64,000 nt of DNA from VRUE01 sp963702575 (lineage in GTDB: Bacteria; Actinomycetota; Thermoleophilia; Solirubrobacterales; 70-9), in the NCBI GenBank assembly GCA_963702575.1, contig CAVPCU010000001.1, positions 124,001-188,000 of the forward strand, given 5' to 3'. This document shows positions 10,236-20,721 of the stretch, piece by piece; positions within the stretch are counted from its first letter, which is position 1, and every line of letters begins with the position of its first letter. The notes beneath the pieces were generated by a model that was given only the letters and a program-made list of their open reading frames with translations, did not search any database and was not told where the DNA came from. Made by a program: the position numbers and the translations under genes.

Positions 10236-10925
10236 TCAGGTCTCGAGCATCGAGAGGCGGGTTCGCTCGCGCTCGGCCTCGGCCCCCTCGGGGCCGAGGA
10301 AGGGCAGCGTGATCCAGAACATCAGGTCGGGCAGCCGGCTCGGCAGGCGCGCCGAGGCGCCGTGCAGGATCTCGCTGTAGAGCAGCTCGTTGACCCCGCC
10401 GGCCAGCGAGAGCGAGGTGATCCCCGGCAGCTCGACCGACGTCTCGGCCCGGCCGGCGTCGAGGAAGCCGGTGAACTGGCGCAGCGCGGCGTCGCGGCGG
10501 GCCAGCGCCTTCGGCCCCGCGGCGAGCACCTCGACGATCGCGAAGCGGCCCTCGTCGGGGTGCTCGGCGAGGTGCTTGAGCAGCTCGCCGAGGCCGGCGG
10601 CGACCCGCTCGGCCCAGGGCGCCCCCGGCTTGGACTCGAAGCCGCGGGCGGTGTCGCCGAGCAGGTTGCCGAGCAGCACGTCGTAGGCGGCGAGGAAGCA
10701 GTCCTCCTTGCTCGCGAACAGCTCGTAGAAGGTCTTGCGCGAGACGCCGGCGACGCCGATCACGTCGACCACGCGCGTCTCCGGGTAGCCGCGCTCGGCG
10801 ACGACCTCGATCATCGCTTGCAGGATGCGCCGCCGCTGAGACTCCGTCACCGCCTCCCGCGGCAGCCCGTGACGACCCCTCGGCAGCCGCTCGCCAAGTT
10901 TGGCGGTGCGTCTACCGGAAGCCAC
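10236..10925 (-). CDS. TetR/AcrR-family transcriptional regulator
   Basis: The protein is 229 residues. After a basic N-terminal extension, the helix-turn-helix lies at about residues 33-80 (AMIEVVAERGYPETRVVDVIGVAGVSRKTFYELFASKEDCF, split here as the helices before and after GVSRKTFY). An all-helical ligand-binding domain follows. It starts 9 bp after the purA stop on the same strand, so it may be cotranscribed with the ribosomal/replication operon or have its own promoter inside purA. The neighbouring MCE cluster would be a natural target, since TetR proteins often control lipid-transport genes, but this is inference. A second TetR protein (48642-49193) is related over the DNA-binding part. 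Confidence 0.85.
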   Translation of the reverse strand: MASGRRTAKLGERLPRGRHGLPREAVTESQRRRILQAMIEVVAERGYPETRVVDVIGVAGVSRKTFYELFASKEDCFLAAYDVLLGNLLGDTARGFESKPGAPWAERVAAGLGELLKHLAEHPDEGRFAIVEVLAAGPKALARRDAALRQFTGFLDAGRAETSVELPGITSLSLAGGVNELLYSEILHGASARLPSRLPDLMFWITLPFLGPEGAEAERERTRLSMLET

Positions 10926-10934
10926 GCCCAGACT

Positions 10935-12309
<1,375 letters not shown>

Positions 12310-12333
12310 AACGACGGGGGATTGTGCCTGGTT

Positions 12334-13098
12334 CTAGGCGCCGACCGCGCGCCGCTGCTCGCGGCGGTCGGCGCCGAAGAGCGGCAGCGGGTCGTCGCAG
12401 ATCTCGATCAGGCGCGAGACCGTGCGTGAGCCGATCTGCTCCTCGAGCGCTTTGCGGCCCTCCTCGACGTCGCGGGACGCGTTGCTGGTGACCAGCATCG
12501 AGCGCTCGGTTCTCGTAGCGCTCGTTGACCAGCGCGTAGAGCTGCTCGACCACCCAGTCGGTGTGGCGCTCGGAGCCGAGGTCGTCGATGTAGAGCAGGT
12601 CGACCGAGGTGAGGCGCTCGGAAGAAGGCCTCGTAGGCGTCCTCGGACTCGGTCGCCTGGTAGGTCTGGCGGATCTGGGTGAGCAGCTTCGGCGCGAAGT
12701 AGACGGCGACCGTCCGCCCGGCGGCCAGCGCCGCGCTTCGCCGCCAGCATCCCCAGCGTCGTCTTGCCGGTGCCGGTGTTGCCCATCAGCCAAAGGCCGC
12801 GGCCGGCGGCGAGGTTCTCGTCGAGCTCCTCGACGAAGGCCTGCACGGCGTTGACGACGTGGCGGGTCGACATGTCGCGCGCCATGTCGCTCACCGGGGG
12901 GCGGTCGAAGGAGACGCCGCGGTAGCGCGGCGGGATCGCCGAGGCGACGCCGCGCACCCGGCCGCGCTTGAGCCGCTGGTCGCGGCACTCGCACGGCCGC
13001 GCCACGTCCTCGGGGCCGAGGATCCAGCCCGAGCCGTCGCAGACGCCCAGCGGGCAGGCCTGCTCGGCGAACGGCTGGCTGCGCGGGATCGCCGGCAT
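12334..13098 (-). CDS. DnaC/DnaI-like helicase-loader ATPase (frameshifted)
   Basis: The protein is ~254 residues. The N-terminus has a CPLGVCDGSGWI...PCECRDQR cysteine cluster resembling the zinc motif of phage and Bacillus helicase loaders. It is followed by Walker A (GNTGTGKTT), Walker B (LLYIDDLGSE), sensor-1 (MLVTSN) and an arginine-rich SRTVSRLIEICD segment, the AAA+ layout of DnaC/DnaI. The start ATG overlaps the dnaB stop (ATGA), so loader and helicase would be made together. Frame changes near 12738 (AAGCGCGG for AAGGCGG), 12622 and 12510. I leave the symbol empty because DnaC, DnaI and IstB-type ATPases cannot be separated by eye. Confidence 0.82.
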   Translation of the reverse strand: MPAIPRSQPFAEQACPLGVCDGSGWILGPEDVARPCECRDQRLKRGRVRGVASAIPPRYRGVSFDRPPVSDMARDMSTRHVVNAVQAFVEELDENLAAGRGLWLMGNTGTGKTTLGMLAAKRGAGRRADGRRLLRAEAAHPDPPDLPGDRVRGRLRGLLPSASPRSTCSTSTTSAPSATPTGWSSSSTRWSTSATRTERSMLVTSNASRDVEEGRKALEEQIGSRTVSRLIEICDDPLPLFGADRREQRRAVGA

Positions 13099-14524
13099 CA
13101 GAACTCGGGCCCGGCGCTCGCCGCGTCCTCCAGCGGCGGCCCTTCGCCGGCCGGCTGCTCGACCGGCCGCTCGTGGCCGGAGAAGTCGGCGAATTTGGGG
13201 AAGCGGTCGAGGAAGACCAGCTTCGGCGAGCCGATCGGCCCGTTGCGGTGCTTGGCGATGATCACGTCGGCCAGCCCGTCGGGCTCGTCTTCGGGGTCGC
13301 GGTAGTAGTCCTCGCGGTAGAGGAAGGCGACCACGTCGGCGTCCTGCTCGATGGATCCCGACTCCCTCAGGTCGGAGAGCATCGGCTTCGGCGGGTGGCG
13401 CTGCTCGGGGGCGCGGGAGAGCTGGGAGATCGCCAGCACCGGCACCTCCAGCTCGCGGGCGAGGATCTTCAGGCCGCGGCTCATCTGGCCGACCTGCTCG
13501 ACCCGGTTGGCGCGGGGGTCGTCGGAGCGCATCAGCTGCAGGTAGTCGACGATCACCAGCCCGAGCCCGCCCTGGTCCTGCGTCTGCGCGTGCAGGCGCC
13601 GCGCCTTCGCCCGCAGGTCGAGCAGGCCGAGGTCGGAGGAGTCGTCGAACCACAGCGGCGCCTCCTCGAGCTCGTTGCAGGCGCGCACCACCTTCGGCCA
13701 GTCCTTCTGCGCGACCTGGCCCTTGCGCAGCTTGTCGCCGGAGATCCGCGCCCGGCAGGCGATGAAGCGCTGCGCCAGCTCGACCTCGGACATCTCGAGC
13801 GAGAAGAAGGCGACCGGCATCCCCCGCTTCACCGCAACGTTCTCGGCGATGTTGGCGACCAATGCGCTGACTTTCCCATCGCCGGGCGTGCGGCGACGAT
13901 GATCAGGTTCCCCGGCTGGAAGCCGCCGGTGATCGCGTCGATGTCGCGGAAGCCCGAGGGCGTCCCGGTCAGCTCCAGCTCGCCGGTCGAGAGCTTCTCG
14001 AGCCGGTCGACCTCGTCGTGGAGGATCTCCGAGAGCAGGCGGAAGTCGCTCGCCTGCTCTTTGTGGGCGACGTCGAAGAGCAGCTTCTCGGCCCGCTCGG
14101 AGAGCTCGCGCGGTTCGCCGTCGCGCTCGTGCACCCACCCTGGATCTCCTGCCCGGCGCCGAGCAGCCGCCGCAGCAGCGAGTTCTGCTGGACGATCTCG
14201 GCGTAGTGCTTGGCGTTGCCGGCGGCGGGCACCTTCGCCGCCAGCTCGGAGACGTAGTGCTTGCCGCCCGCCGCCTCGATCTCGCCGCGCTGGACCAGCG
14301 CCTCGCCGACGCTCAGCTCGTCGACCGGCTTCGACGCGGCGTAGAGGTCGTGGACGCAGCGCGAAGATCAGCCGCGTGCTTCTCGAGGTAGAAGTCCTCG
14401 GCGTTCAGCTTGACCTCGTCGATCACCCGGGTCAGCGCCGGCTCGGCGACCAGCATCGCGCCCAGCACCGATTCCTCGGCCTCGATGTTCTGCGGCGGGA
14501 CGTGGGTTGTGGCGGCTGCGGCAT
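13098..14524 (-). CDS. dnaB: Replicative DNA helicase DnaB (frameshifted)
   Basis: The N-terminus (MPQPPQPT, then QNIEAEESVLGAML after a one-base fix near 14502) is the classical DnaB start. The N-terminal collar includes ELAAKVPAAGNAKHYAEIV. The RecA-like domain has GGFQPGNLIIVAARPAMGKS (Walker A), FFSLEMS, VIVDYLQLM (Walker B), ISQLSR and SGSIEQDADVV. Frames change near 14502, 14360 (two CC-to-CGC sites close together), 14132 and 13880. The upstream order rpsF-ssb-rpsR-rplI is the standard bacterial neighbourhood. No intein is seen at the Walker A or YLQLM sites, where DnaB inteins usually sit. Confidence 0.94.
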
Positions 14525-14530
14525 CGACGT

Positions 14531-15312
14531 CTAGTTAAGGACAGAGCGGCGGATTCGACCCCGCCGCCAGCAAACCAGAGGCCGCCGTCGACGCGTCCCT
14601 GCAACGACGGCGAAAAGAATCTGCGCTCGGCGACGGTCTCGGCGGCGTGGCGGGATACGGCCGGCCTCCTCCTGGCGCCGCTCGCCGCGGCGCAGCATCC
14701 GCTGGGTGAGGATCGCGATGCTGAGGATCGCCGTCGCGCCGAGGCTGAGCTGGACGCTGAGCAGGCCCTCGCGGGTCCAGTAGACGTCGCGCAGGTCGAG
14801 CAGCAGCGCCGCCTCGTCGAAGGTCAGCCCCATGCCGGCGCCCATCGGGATCGCGAGGCGGTCCTCGAGCGCGTCGTCGTCGGTCAGCAGCGCCGCCGTG
14901 CCGGAGGCGAAGGCGAGCAGGATGCCGGGGACGAAGTGGTGGATGTGGCGACCGCCGACGCTGACGTTGCGGAACGGGCCCCACCTGTCGCGGATCCCCC
15001 AGGTCGAGAGCCGCACCAGGGCGAAGGAGCCGAGGAAGCCGGCCAAGGAGGTTGAAGAGGACCGTCTCGCTGCGCGGCGCCGCGGCGTAGCCGCTGACCG
15101 CCACCCCGACCGTGTCGAGCGCCGCCGCCGGCGCCACCTCGACCAGGCTGCTCGCCGCCGTCGGGCACGTGCGCGCGACGGCGCAGCATCCGCCCGAACT
15201 GCTCGGCCAGCACGGCGCCGGCGCCGCCGAGGGCCACCGCGGCGAGCCCCACGGTCGCCCGCTCCGAACGGGCCCAGCCGAACCGCGTCCTCGCCCTGGC
15301 GCGGCGAGTCAC
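14531..15312 (-). CDS. Polytopic membrane protein in the ribosomal/dnaB operon (frameshifted)
   Basis: The GTG start at 15312 gives a basic N-terminus and the helix TVGLAAVALGGAGAVL. Later pieces contain LAGFLGSFALVRLSTWG, HHFVPGILLAFASGTAALL, GAGMGLTFDEAALLL and LSVQLSLGATAILSIAILTQR, so five or more membrane segments. The motif GGRHIHHFVPG with two adjacent histidines sits at a helix start and may bind metal or face the membrane surface. The C-terminus is Arg-rich and ends at 14531, six bases before dnaB. I recognise this as a conserved uncharacterised actinobacterial integral membrane protein but cannot assign a function. Frames change near 15170 and 15048. Confidence 0.65.
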
Positions 15313-15336
15313 CGGGTCGGCAGAGGTCGCAGCGGG

Positions 15337-15790
15337 CTAGCTCTCCTCGGCGACGATCGTCTTCACCGTGGCGAGGGCGCCGTCGGCCAGCTCGATCTCC
15401 ACCATGTGCGTGCCGATCTCGCGGATCGGCTGCTCGAGGCGGACTTTGCGACGGTCGATGCGCAGGTCGCGCGCCTCGCGGATCGCGTCGACGATCTCCT
15501 TCGGCCCCGACCGAGCCGAAGAGGTGGCCGCCGTCGTCGGCGCGCTGGTGGATCGTCAGCACGGTCTTCGAGAGCAGCGCCGCCGCCTGCTCTTCGCGCT
15601 CGGCCCGCGCCCGTTCGGCCTTCTCGGCTGCCTCCTGGCGCCGCTGCGCCTGCTCGAGCGCCCCCGGCGTCGCCTGCACCGCGAGCTTGCGGGGGATCAG
15701 GTAGTTGCGCAGGTAGCCCGGGGAGACGTCGACCGGCTCGCCGCGCTGGCCGAGGGTCTCGACGTCCTCGAGCAGGATCGCCTGCGCCAT
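15337..15790 (-). CDS. rplI: 50S ribosomal protein L9 (one frameshift)
   Basis: L9 binds 23S rRNA and supports reading-frame maintenance. The start is the ATG at 15790 (MAQAILLEDVETLGQRGEPVDVSPGYLRNYLIPRKLA), with the signature G-x-x-x-x-V-x-x-G-Y-x-R-N-x-L-x-P. A central helix rich in Ala, Glu and Arg is followed by the C-terminal domain. A one-base fix near 15510 (GGGGCC to GGGCC) restores GPKEIVDAIREARDLRID and then ADGALATVKTIVAEES at the TAG, 15337. It overlaps the rpsR stop by one base (TGATG). Confidence 0.93.
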
Positions 15791-16060
15791 CAGCGCTCTC
15801 CGACGTAGGGCAGCAGGGCGATCTCGCGCGCCCGCTTCACCGCCACCGAGAGCTGCCGCTGGTGCTTGCGCGAGAGGCCGGTGACGCGGCGGCCGCGGGT
15901 CTTCCCCTTGTCGGAGAGGAAGCGGCGCAGGAGGTTGAGGTCCTTGTAGTCGACCGCCTCGGAGTTGATCCGCGTGTATTTGCGCGGCCGCCCGCGCTCG
16001 GCGCCGCGGCGCCCGCCGCGGCGGGGCGCACTCGAGTCCGTTCTCTCGTTGACGAGCCAT
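15790..16060 (-). CDS. rpsR: 30S ribosomal protein S18 (one frameshift near the start)
   Basis: The C-terminal two thirds read KYTRINSEAVDYKDLNLLRRFLSDKGK and TGLSRKHQRQLSVAVKRAREIALLPY, which is unmistakably S18. The only ATG in position (16060, MARQRE) is out of frame with this. Removing one A near 16042 joins MARQRE to TDSSAPRRGGRRG, which looks like a normal basic N-terminus. S18 pairs with S6 (encoded two genes upstream) on the 30S platform. No zinc-binding cysteines are present, so this would be a C-minus form. Confidence 0.9.
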
Positions 16061-16108
16061 TTGCGAGCGCGGGATGCTACAGACCTGAAGGCCGTGTCAG
16101 GGAACGCC

Positions 16109-16580
16109 TCAGAAAGGAATGTCGTCGTCGCTGCCTCCACCGGCTCCAGCGCCGGCGGGCGCGGGAGCGCCTTCGAAGTCGCTGGTGTCGGCCGGCGTGT
16201 CGCTGCTCGGGGTGAAGCCGTTGCCGTTGCCGCCCGCCGTCGCGCGAGCCGAGGAACTGGACCGAGTTGGCGATGATCTCGACGCTCTGGCGCTTGCCGC
16301 CCTCTTTGTCCTCCCACTCGCGCCAGTCGAGCCGCCCTTCGACCGCGACCGGGCGGCCCTTGGAGAGGTACTGGGCGCAGTTCTCGCCCTGCGCTCCCCA
16401 GACGGTGACGTCGAAGTAGTTGGGCTTGTCGACCCATTCGCCGGTCTGGCCTTCCTTGCGCCGGCTGTTGACCGCCACCCGCAGCTTGCAGACGGACGTC
16501 CCGCCCGGCGTGCTGCGCAGTTCCGGATCGCGGGTCAGGTTCCCGGTGATGACCACCACGTTGATGTTCGAAGCCGCCAC
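16109..16580 (-). CDS. ssb: Single-stranded DNA-binding protein (one frameshift)
   Basis: The OB fold is clear: ASNINVVVITGNLTRDPELRSTPGG, then WVDKPNYFDVTVWGAQGENCAQYLSKGRPVAVEGRLDWREWED in order. A shift near 16240 interrupts the Gly-rich linker. The corrected frame ends with GGGSDDDIPF at 16109, the acidic tip that recruits SSB partners. I chose the GTG at 16580 because GAGGAG lies eight bases upstream of it, whereas the GTG at 16589 directly abuts that ribosome-binding site. It sits between rpsF and rpsR, the usual place. Confidence 0.93.
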
Positions 16581-16677
16581 GGCTCTCACTCCTCAAGATC
16601 GTTTGTCGAGGTACCAGTCTAAGAGCGCAGGCGGCGCAACTCTCCCCCCCAAAGGCGGAATCTGCGCGAAAAGACGA

Positions 16678-17282
16678 CTACGCGTCGGCGTCGGCCAGCG
16701 TGCCCTCGCCGCCCTCGGCGGGCGGCTCGGGTGCCTCGGGCGGCGCCTCGGCAGCAGGCTCGGGAGCCTCAGGAGCCGTCTCGGCGGCGGGCTCTGGCGG
16801 CTCGGCGACAGCCGCCGGAGCGGCCGCCTCGGCGGGTCCGGCTCGGCCGGGGGCTCGGCGACGGCGGTAGGAGCGGCCGCCTCCGCCGGAGCCGGCTCGC
16901 TCTCGGCCGCCGAGCGCGGCGCGGCGGGCCGCTCGCGCGAGGCGGCAGGCCCGGGCGCCGCGGTGGCGGGCGGCACCAGCACCGGCGTGTCGGGGTCGAC
17001 TTTGAAGATGCGGAAGCGGAGCACGCCCTCGGCGATCTTGAGGCTGTGGTTGAGCTGGTCGAGCAGCTCCGTCGGCGCCTCGAAGCGGTACCAGCGGTAG
17101 TCGGCCTCGTTGCGCTGTTCGATCTCGTAGGCCAGCTTGCGCAGGCCCCAGGTGTTCTCGTGCTTCAGCGTCCCGGAGGCCTCGATCATCGCCTTGGCCT
17201 CCTGCGCGACGGCATCCCGCCCGGACGTGTCCCGCCCAGGGTCGAGCATCAGGACCAGCTCGTATTCGCGTGCAGCGGCCAA
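16678..17282 (-). CDS. rpsF: 30S ribosomal protein S6 with long acidic Ala/Pro/Glu tail
   Basis: The core (REYELVLMLDPGRD, HENTWGLRKLAYEIEQ, YRWYRFEAP, LKIAEGVLRFRIFKVD) is a standard S6 fold that pairs with S18. After about residue 105 comes an extension of some 90 residues of Ala, Pro and Glu, partly periodic (PEPAAE, PEAPEP, PPEAPEPPAEGG). A frame change near 16830 lies inside the extension; the corrected frame ends ADADA at 16678. The start appears to be TTG at 17282: no ATG or GTG lies between the upstream -10-like element and the conserved core. First gene of the operon. Confidence 0.9.
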
Positions 17283-17293
17283 AACGGCGTGGG

Positions 17294-17299
17294 ACTATA
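17294..17299 (-). promoter_or_regulatory. Candidate -10 box for the rpsF operon
   Basis: On the minus strand TATAGT ends 11 bases before the TTG start of rpsF, with no Shine-Dalgarno sequence between them. This fits a leaderless or very short-leader mRNA. No convincing -35 is visible at 16-18 bp spacing. Confidence 0.45.
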
Positions 17300-17331
17300 G
17301 CGACGGCACGCGGTTTACCTCGGGCGGGGTG

Positions 17332-17440
17332 GGGCGTCGGGCAACCCTCCCGGCTCAACTTTTTCCGAAGACAGCCGCTGGCTGTCCGCGAGCCGCCCTC
17401 CGGAAAAAGTACAAGCCGCCGGGAGGGTCACCCGACGCCC
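17332..17440. repeat. Long palindromic element 1 (cruciform-like)
   Basis: Stem 17332-17341 pairs perfectly with 17431-17440 (GGGCGTCGGG/CCCGACGCCC). After a three-base mismatch, 17345-17353 pairs with 17419-17427, and an A/T-rich section (ACTTTTTCCG / CGGAAAAAGT) continues to 17367/17401. Inside the apex is a separate 6-bp hairpin, ACAGCC-GCT-GGCTGT (17371-17385). The nested helices suggest a folded RNA or a palindromic mobile repeat. Confidence 0.75.
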
Positions 17441-17567
17441 TTTCCAGCTTCCAAGCGAATCCGCTAATGAGGGGCGAACTCCATGGAGCCGTCGTTAGGT
17501 GGCCGCGGCGCTGGGGGAGGAGCTTCGGGCGGGGGTGGCGGCGCCGGTTTAGGGACCGGGCGCGTGG

Positions 17568-17713
17568 CGGGCGGGTCCTGTCGCCGGGTGGGGGTGCCCT
17601 GCTTGGGCTGCGACCTTCTCCGGGCGGAGGGACGGCGCGCATGGCGATTCGGGGCCTCGCCCTCCGAAGGCTCCGCCCGGCGCAGGACACCCCCACCCGA
17701 CACCACCCGCCCG
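17568..17713. repeat. Long palindromic element 2 (multi-stem)
   Basis: The arms 17568-17602 and 17682-17713 pair with few mismatches around a GGGTGGGGGTG core. An inner perfect 10-bp stem joins CCGGGCGGAG (17620-17629) to CTCCGCCCGG (17671-17680). The core resembles the arms of the element at 25903-26028 (GGGGGTGTCC), which suggests a shared family. Confidence 0.7.
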
Positions 17714-17941
17714 AGATGCCGCGCAGCGGCTCGAACAGGCTTCGGCGCACGGCACTACGGCGGCAGCCCAACATCGGCGGGCACCGGCGGCGGTGCAGGC
17801 GGCTTCAGCAGCGTCGGAAGCAGCTGCAACGCGAGCAGCCCACCCAACGACGATCGCAGCTCCTTTGGCCGCAGCTTTCCAGCGAATTCGAAGTGCCATC
17901 CAGCACTACAAGCAACCAAGCCGGGGGAATTCTCCCCCCCT

Positions 17942-19412
17942 CTACGCAACGGCCTCGCGCAACTCCGCGATGTCACGCAGCTGGTCGTCGACCCAGTCGC
18001 CCGGATTGCGCGAGTAGATGATCTCCTTGAGGTGCTGCGCCCGCACCCGCCGCTCCTCGGGCTCCATCGTCAGCGCCCGGTAGATCGCGTCCGCCTGCTC
18101 CTGGATGTCGAACGGGTTGACCGAGAGCACGCAGTCGGCCAGCTCCTCGTGCGAGCCGGTGTTCTCGGAGAGCATCAGCACGCCGTCGCGGGTGTTGACC
18201 GCCGGCGCCTCCTTGGCGACCAGGTTCATCCCGTCGAAGATCGAGTTGACCATCAGCAGGTCGAAGTGCTTGTAGCGGGCGACCGCCTCGGGGAAGTTCT
18301 CGTAGATCTTCAGGTCGATCGGCATCCAGTCGGTGGTGCCGTGCTTGTGGTTGACGACCGCGACCAGCGCCTCGATCCGCTCGAGGTACTCGGCGTACTC
18401 GGGCACGTCCTGGCGCGAGGGCTGGAGGTGGGCGATGAAGGTGACCTTCTCGCGGAACTCGGGGTGCTGCTCGAGGAAGACGTCGAAGGCGGTGAAGCCG
18501 CGCAGCACGTTCTTCGAGAGGTCGGCGCGGTCGACGCGGATGATCAGGTGCTCGCGCCGGCGCCGCTGCACCTCGCGCTCGTACTCGGCCACCTCGGCCG
18601 ACTCGGCCGCCCGTCGCAGCCGCTCGGCGTCGATCGAGAGCGGGTAGGCGCGGGCCAGCGTCTCGCCGCCGGCGTGGCGCACGGCGACCCGCTCGTAGTC
18701 GACCTCGGCACTCGAGCAGTTCGTCGCAGCAGCGGAGGAAGTTGATGCAGTAGGCGTGGGTGTGGAAGCCGATGATGTCGTTGGCGAGCATGCCGCGGAA
18801 GATCGCCTCGCGGATCCGCCCCGGCAGCACCCGCCAGCTGTCGGGCTGGGACCAGGGGATGTGGACGAAGTGATGCAGGAAGGCGTCGGGGCGCTGCGCG
18901 CGGATCATCCCCGGCGCGGTGTAGAGGTGGTAGTCGTGCAGCATCACCAGCGGCCGCTCGCGGTCCTCGATCTGGCCCAGCACGGCGCGGGCGATGTCGC
19001 GGTTGACCGCCTGGTAGCCGTAGTCCCAGGCGTCGAGCTCCTCCTGGCGGACGTCGGGCGCGTTGGAGAGGTCCCAGAGGTAGTGCTGGACGAACCAGAG
19101 GATCGGGTTGGCGATCACGTTGTAGAAGCGGTCGTAGGCCTCGGCGATCGCTGTCGACCAGCAGGACGCGGTAATCGATCCCGTCGATCGGGAGCTCGAC
19201 CGGGCCGCCCCGCCTCCTCGGAGACGGCGACGTCCTCGTCGGTCATCGCCGAGGCGATCCAGAGCGCCTCGCGGTGGGAGACGAGCCCCGAGAGCGCCGT
19301 CACCAGGCCGCCGCCGCCCCGGCTCACCACCCGCTCCCCGGCCGCGTCGCGCTCGAACTGGGCCGGACCGCGGTTGGAGACGATGATCAGCGGGTCGGCG
19401 TCGACTGGCCAC
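17942..19412 (-). CDS. otsA: Trehalose-6-phosphate synthase, GT20 family (frameshifted)
   Basis: The enzyme makes trehalose 6-phosphate from a nucleotide sugar and glucose 6-phosphate. In order: the N-terminal VSNRGPAQFERDA and RGGGGLVTALSGL; YDRFYNVIANPILWFVQHYLW; the HDYHLYTAPGMIR motif; FLHHFVHIPWSQPDSWRVLP; then IGFHTHAYCINFLRCC, RVDRADLSKNVLRGF, and LMLSENTGSHEELAD at the donor site. A GTG at 19412 is the likely start. Frames change near 19395, 19210, 19150 and 18712 (GAGTGCC for GAGGCC). It lies 18 bp after treT, so it is probably cotranscribed. No OtsB phosphatase is in the window. Confidence 0.9.
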
Positions 19413-19430
19413 TACGCTGACCTTACCCGT

Positions 19431-20673
19431 CTACGCGTCGAGCTCGTTGAGCAGCTCGAGCCAGTCGCGCAGCAGGCGCGGCGAGAGGAACTCGCGCCGG
19501 GCGTGTTCCTTGCCGGCGCGGCCGAGCCGCTTGCCCAGCTCGGGGTCGCGGAGGATCTCGAGGCAGCGCTGCGCGCACTCCTGCGGCGAGTCGACCAGGT
19601 AGCCGCTCTCGCCGTTCTCGATCTGCAGCGGGATGCCGCCGACGTTGCCGGCGACGGTCGGCCGCCCCTTCCAGAGCGCCTCGGTGACGGTCAGGCCGAA
19701 GCCCTCGCGGATCGACTTCTGCAGGCAGACGTCGGACTGCGACTGGAAGGCGTTGACCTCGATCGCGCCGACGTTGTTGAGGTTGTTGAGGATCTTGATG
19801 TCGGGGTCGGCCGTCGGCGTACTCGACCGTCTGCTGGAAGAAGTCCCAGCCCTCGGGGTCGTCGGTCGCCATCGAGCCGACCAGGGCGAGCTGCACCTCG
19901 GGCATCTCCTCGGTCACCGCGCGGTAGGCGTCGATCACCCCGATCGGGTCCTTCCACGGGTCGAAGCGCGAGACCTGGGTGATCAGCGGCCGGTCGACGT
20001 CGATCCCGAACTGGTGGCAGACGAAGGAGGCGTCGTCGGGCGAGAAGGCCATGTTCTTCGGCGAGAGCGGGTCGATCGCCGGCGGCATGATCCGCACCCC
20101 GCCGTTGGCCGCGTCGACCCCGGCCGGCACGTAGGCCGGCATGTGCCAGACGGTCGCGTCGTACTCCTCGATCAGCGGCGCCAGCCGGGCGATCGGCGCC
20201 GGGTTGGGCTCGGAGAGGTCGATGTGGCAGCGCCAGACCCAGTTGCGGCTCTTCTGCGGCGCGCCGCGGTGCAGGCCGATCGGCTGCGGGTCGTGGACGA
20301 CGATCGTGTCCCACTCGCCCTGCAGGCCCTCGGCGTTGGCGGCGTTGATCTCGTCGAACAGCGCCCACTGCTCGTCGCTCAGCGTCTCCTCGGCGCCCTG
20401 CAGCGAGTTGTGCAGCAGCTTGGTCGCGTTGAAGAACTCTTCCTTGCCGAAGATGACGTGCCAGTGCGCGTCGATGCCGGCGTCGCGCATCAGCGGCACG
20501 ATCGTGTAGAGGATCTCCGAGACGCCGCCGCCGAACGCGGTCGCGCTGACGTGCAGGACGCGCTGCCCCTTCAGCGGCTCCGCCAGCTCGCGGATCCGCT
20601 CGGCCAGCTCCTTGCCGGCGATGTGGGTGTAGTCGGCGAGCGACTTCTGGCCGAGGGTGACTTCTTGCAGCAC
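19431..20673 (-). CDS. treT: Trehalose synthase (TreT-like), GT4 glycosyltransferase (one frameshift)
   Basis: TreT-type enzymes join NDP-glucose and glucose directly to trehalose. Visible family features are VLHVSATAFGGGVSEILYTIVPL, HWHVIFGKEEFFNATKLLHN, VVHDPQPIGL, WRCHIDLSEP, YVPAGVD and ITQVSRFDPWKDPIGVIDAY, and after a one-base fix near 19815 (GACGGCC to GACGCC), LQKSIREGFGLTVTEALWKG, the GT4 E-x7-E motif region. ~413 residues, the family's usual size. The GTG start at 20673 precedes LQEVTLGQKSL. With otsA downstream the organism appears to have two trehalose routes. Confidence 0.85.
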
Positions 20674-20721
20674 CCGCGGATTTGTACAGGCCGCGCCGGT
20701 TCGACCGCGCTGCGGTCGCGC

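Larger units (their letters stand above)
17283..17941. other. 659-bp intergenic region with two large palindromic structures
   Basis: This is the longest gene-free stretch in the window, between the rpsF start and the otsA stop (both genes on the minus strand). It holds the rpsF promoter candidate, two long imperfect inverted repeats (17332-17440 and 17568-17713) and, at its end, a C-rich motif (17928-17939) related to three others in the window. Open frames crossing it are rich in Arg, Pro and Gly and read straight through the palindromes, so I do not believe they are genes. Confidence 0.75.

Noticed and set aside
13870..14510. Frame changes in dnaB as programmed frameshifts or an intein remnant.
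   Set aside because: There are four shifts at unrelated sites with no slippery sequence, and intein insertion points are intact; the same kinds of indel occur in neighbouring genes.
14540..14580. A GGATTCGACCCC stretch followed by AGCAAACCA looks like the T-arm and end of a tRNA or tmRNA on the plus strand.
   Set aside because: No acceptor, D or anticodon arms upstream; the region is the dnaB start and the end of the membrane protein gene.
17355..17774. A 139-residue minus-strand open frame in the rpsF-otsA gap.
   Set aside because: It reads through both palindromic elements and is Arg/Pro-rich without any recognisable domain or start signal.
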